NCBI GenBank assembly: GCA_003250135.1 | Contig: QKHF01000097.1 | Location: 1-10,338 of the forward strand | Direction of reading: 5' to 3' | DNA length: 10,338 nt | Source of the DNA: Paracoccaceae bacterium | GTDB taxonomy: Bacteria; Pseudomonadota; Alphaproteobacteria; Rhodobacterales; Rhodobacteraceae | In this document: piece by piece, positions 8,856-10,338 of the stretch | Position numbering within the stretch: the stretch's first letter is position 1 | How the letters are laid out: every line of letters begins with the position of its first letter | The notes under the pieces: model-generated | Database searches by the model: none | What the model was told of the DNA's origin: nothing | Seen by the model: the letters and a program-made list of their open reading frames with translations, nothing else | Position numbers and translations under genes: made by a program

Positions 8856-9293
8856 GTGACGGAGACACAGCAACCGGCGCCCCTGACGAAGAACACGGCG
8901 GTGCAGCTTTCCATCGCCACCTTGTTCGGCGTCGTGGTGGCCATCGTGGGCGCGTCCTTCTGGGCTTCGGAGAAACTCTCGGCGCTGGAGAACGCCGGCG
9001 CGCGCATATCGGCGCTTGAGGCGCGGGTTGAAACCCTGACTGCGCAGCTTGGCGCCAAGGCTGACGCCGACGCCGTCGCGACCCTCGCCGCGAATATTTC
9101 AGATGCGGCGCGTTCGATGGACGTAAGCCGGTGCCGAGAACAGGAACTGCGCGACATCCTCGACAACCTGGTCTCCGCCGTCGATCAACTGACCGTCATC
9201 ATTCAAACGGGCGGCGGCGAGGTCGCCAACACCAGAGCCATGCCCATCCTCAATTCGCTGCACCGCCGCCTGGAGGAGTGGAAATGCCAATAG
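8856..9293 (+). CDS. Hypothetical membrane-anchored coiled-coil protein (145 aa) within the urease operon
   Basis: I do not recognise this family. Seen: a short N-terminal tail, one transmembrane helix at about 15-37 (VQLSIATLFGVVVAIVGASFW), and then a long helical part. A heptad-like stretch with repeated Leu/Ala occurs at about 38-68 (LSALE.. ISALE.. VETLTAQL), and a second helical region at 85-115. Single Cys lie at 93 and 144. Topology is probably N-in with the coiled coil in the periplasm, but it could be reversed. The GTG start at 8856 has a strong GGAGG (8846-8850) 5 nt upstream, right after the ureA stop. It separates ureA from ureB and is not a known urease subunit or chaperone. It resembles small phage-type membrane/coiled-coil proteins only in layout. 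A weak terminator-like hairpin follows it. Confidence 0.75.
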   Translation: MTETQQPAPLTKNTAVQLSIATLFGVVVAIVGASFWASEKLSALENAGARISALEARVETLTAQLGAKADADAVATLAANISDAARSMDVSRCREQELRDILDNLVSAVDQLTVIIQTGGGEVANTRAMPILNSLHRRLEEWKCQ

Positions 9294-9303
9294 GCGGCGG
9301 TTC

Positions 9304-9330
9304 GCGATTGAAGATCGCTCCTTGTTTTGT
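9304..9330 (+). terminator. Weak terminator-like hairpin inside the urease operon
   Basis: A 5-bp stem GCGAT (9304-9308) and ATCGC (9314-9318) is followed by the T-rich TCCTTGTTTTGT (9319-9330). It lies 11 nt after the membrane/coiled-coil gene and 61 nt before the next start. The stem is short and the T-tract interrupted, so it would at most lower transcription of the distal genes. Confidence 0.25.
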
Positions 9331-9390
9331 TGCGCCGATGGCGTGACCTGCGCTCACCCCATTTCCTGACACGCCAACCGGAGACCCGAC

Positions 9391-9546
9391 ATGAAATATC
9401 TCATCCCGCTCGCCCTCCTCGCCGCCACACCGGCCTTCGCCGACAACGGCCCCGCCGGTCACGCCCATCCGCACGGGCTGGAGGGCGTTCTGCTCGCGCT
9501 TGTCGCAGCGGCCGTGGCGTGGGGGCTTTGGCGCGCGGCGCGCTGA
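9391..9546 (+). CDS. Small exported His-containing membrane peptide (51 aa, possibly DUF6732)
   Basis: MKYLIPLALLAATPAFA is a clear signal peptide, with likely cleavage after Ala17 (AFA|DNG). It is followed by GHAHPHG (residues 23-29, three His) and a hydrophobic span at about 30-46 ending WRAAR, so the mature peptide is about 34 residues and probably anchored in the inner membrane with the His cluster in the periplasm. CGGAG lies 7 nt ahead of the ATG. From memory it resembles the short DUF6732 proteins found beside urease genes in alphaproteobacteria; I could not verify this. The layout of signal peptide, His-rich turn and helix also recalls the N-terminus of HupE/UreJ nickel permeases. Together with its place in a nickel-enzyme operon, a metal-related role is a reasonable guess, not a demonstrated one. 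The DUF1272 gene follows after 30 nt. Confidence 0.72.
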   Translation: MKYLIPLALLAATPAFADNGPAGHAHPHGLEGVLLALVAAAVAWGLWRAAR

Positions 9547-9576
9547 TCTCCGCCGCTCGGATGGAGGGAGCCCGCA

Positions 9577-9831
9577 ATGCTTGAAATCCGGCCTAACTGC
9601 GAATGCTGCGACAAGGACCTGCCGCCGGACAGCGCCGAGGCGATGATCTGCTCGTTCGAGTGCACCTGGTGCGCCGACTGCGCCGAGACCGTGCTGGGCG
9701 GCGTCTGCCCGAACTGCGGCGGCGGCCTGACCCCGCGCCCGATCCGCCCGGCGGCGGCCCTGATCAACAATCCGGCCTCGACGCGCCGGGTTCTCTCGAC
9801 CAATTCCAACTGCGCAACCCTGAGGACTTAA
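9577..9831 (+). CDS. DUF1272 domain-containing Cys-rich protein
   Basis: An 84-residue cytosolic protein matching DUF1272. Seen: PNCECCDKDLPPDS (7-20), MICSFECTWCADCAETVLGG (23-42), CPNCGGGL (44-51) and RPIRPAA (54-60). Cys at 8, 10, 11, 25, 29, 32, 35, 44 and 47 form pairs and clusters that look like one or two zinc (or other metal) sites; the ligand set is inferred. The function of DUF1272 is unknown. Residues 62-84 are a less conserved tail. A GGAGG-like SD precedes the ATG. The stop is 4 nt before the ureB ATG, and the ureB SD (GAGGA) lies inside the end of this gene, so the two are tightly coupled. Confidence 0.92.
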   Translation: MLEIRPNCECCDKDLPPDSAEAMICSFECTWCADCAETVLGGVCPNCGGGLTPRPIRPAAALINNPASTRRVLSTNSNCATLRT

Positions 9832-9835
9832 TGCC

Positions 9836-10141
9836 ATGATCCCCGGAGAAGTCATCACCGCCGACGGCGACATCCTGCTGAACGAGGGGCGGGAGGCGAT
9901 CACGCTGACCGTCGCCAACACCGGCGACCGGCCGGTGCAGGTGGGCAGCCACTACCACTTCGCCGAGACCAACGAGGCGCTGGAGTTCGACCGCAAGGCC
10001 GCCCATGGCCATCGTCTGGACATCCCCGCGGGCACGGCGGTGCGGTTTGAGCCGGGCCAAAGCCGCGAGGTGCGCCTGATCCCCTATGCCGGCGCCCGCC
10101 GCGTTTATGGCTTTAACCAGAAAGTCATGGGGGCGTTGTGA
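9836..10141 (+). CDS. ureB: Urease subunit beta UreB
   Basis: The beta subunit is a small structural chain that packs with UreA and the catalytic UreC. The 101-residue length is typical. Seen: MIPGEVITADGDILLNEGRE (1-20), TLTVANTGDRPVQVGSHYHFAETN (from about 24), FDRKAAHGHRLDIPAGTAVRF, GQSREVRLIPYAGARRVYGF, and the ending NQKVMGAL. The ATG at 9836 is chosen over the ATG at 9831, which reads only two codons before a stop; GAGGA lies 9 nt upstream. In most alphaproteobacteria ureC follows ureB closely, but here no ureC start appears in the remaining 197 bp. Confidence 0.97.
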   Translation: MIPGEVITADGDILLNEGREAITLTVANTGDRPVQVGSHYHFAETNEALEFDRKAAHGHRLDIPAGTAVRFEPGQSREVRLIPYAGARRVYGFNQKVMGAL

Positions 10142-10142
10142 G

Positions 10143-10229
10143 TCACCGTGCAAGCCAGATTCCGCTCACGGCCGCTACTAGGCAGATAAGTAGTCCGATG
10201 GCGTTTAGCCACTGTGGCCACGTATCCAT
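10143..10229 (-). CDS. Possible 28-residue single-span membrane peptide, convergent with ureB
   Basis: The minus-strand ORF starts MDTWPQWLNAIGLLICLVAA and ends SGIWLAR. Nearly the whole chain (about 8-27) is one hydrophobic helix with an Arg at the end, and GGAG lies 5 nt ahead of the ATG. Its stop codon sits 2 nt past the ureB stop on the opposite strand. The W-x-x-W-L-N-A-I-G-L layout resembles other short membrane peptides of bacterial genomes, but I cannot name a family. Good SD plus clean hydrophobicity make it better than a chance ORF; the short length keeps confidence low. Confidence 0.4.
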   Translation of the reverse strand: MDTWPQWLNAIGLLICLVAAVSGIWLAR

Positions 10230-10338
10230 GGGTTCTCCAATACGCGCTATGATCCGATCGATTGCTCAGTTTGTGGTGCGGCTGCGTTGAGCCACAATAT
10301 CTGTGCGTACCATCGGCATATTGCGTCCTCGCTCTTTT
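10230..10338. other. Lower-GC right end, no clear gene
   Basis: By hand count the whole stretch after ureB (10142-10338) is about 54% GC, below the visibly more GC-rich genes on its left. I see no ureC start on the plus strand. On the minus strand a frame open from the window edge ends at 10266 (..MPMVRTDIVAQRSRTTN), which could be the tail of another gene or chance. The DNA could be the promoter/leader of the 28-residue ORF or part of an insertion. Confidence 0.35.

Noticed and set aside
7600..8868. 422-codon minus-strand frame opposite ureD and ureA
   Set aside because: Shadow of two confidently identified urease genes; no recognisable domain.

Overview
The window looks like chromosomal DNA of a high-GC alphaproteobacterium. 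The case rests on the SecA N-terminus (MLGLGGIAKKVFGTANDRKV), the argJ / parvulin / secA arrangement, and a urease operon carrying small accessory genes including a DUF1272 protein. The order is uncertain. A Maricaulales/Caulobacterales- or Rhodobacterales-like bacterium is my guess from general resemblance, not from a search. There is no tRNA, rRNA, CRISPR array, transposase or clear mobile element.

Left part (1-5057): protein export and arginine synthesis. On the minus strand a secreted parvulin-type peptidyl-prolyl isomerase (847-1956) is followed after 39 nt by argJ, which runs off the left edge (1-807). The plus-strand secA (2304-5057) diverges from them across a 347-bp gap. That gap holds a good -35 box with a palindrome in the spacer and a strong GC hairpin just ahead of the secA ribosome binding site. 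SecA pushes preproteins through SecYEG and the parvulin helps fold exported proteins, so the pair makes functional sense.

Middle (5058-7549): a lone DUF2235 alpha/beta-hydrolase on the minus strand, convergent with secA. An AT-rich divergent gap separates it from a 128-residue protein of unknown function on the plus strand. An SDR oxidoreductase follows on the minus strand. The genes here look independent of each other.

Right part (7550-10338): the start of a urease operon, ureD-ureA-[membrane/coiled-coil protein]-[51-residue secreted His-containing peptide]-[DUF1272 Cys-rich protein]-ureB. A triple half-site element (CACCAA..TTGGTG..CACCAA) lies between the divergent SDR gene and ureD and may be an operator. 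UreA and UreB are the gamma and beta subunits of the nickel enzyme urease and UreD is an accessory protein for nickel insertion. The catalytic ureC is not in the window. The last ~200 bp after ureB fall to about 54% GC by hand count and carry a convergent 28-codon ORF for a single-span membrane peptide, so something may be inserted between ureB and any downstream ureC.

The most interesting material is the set of small, mostly membrane or metal-ligand-rich genes inside the urease operon (8856-9831), the operator-like element ahead of it, and the short membrane ORF at the right end.
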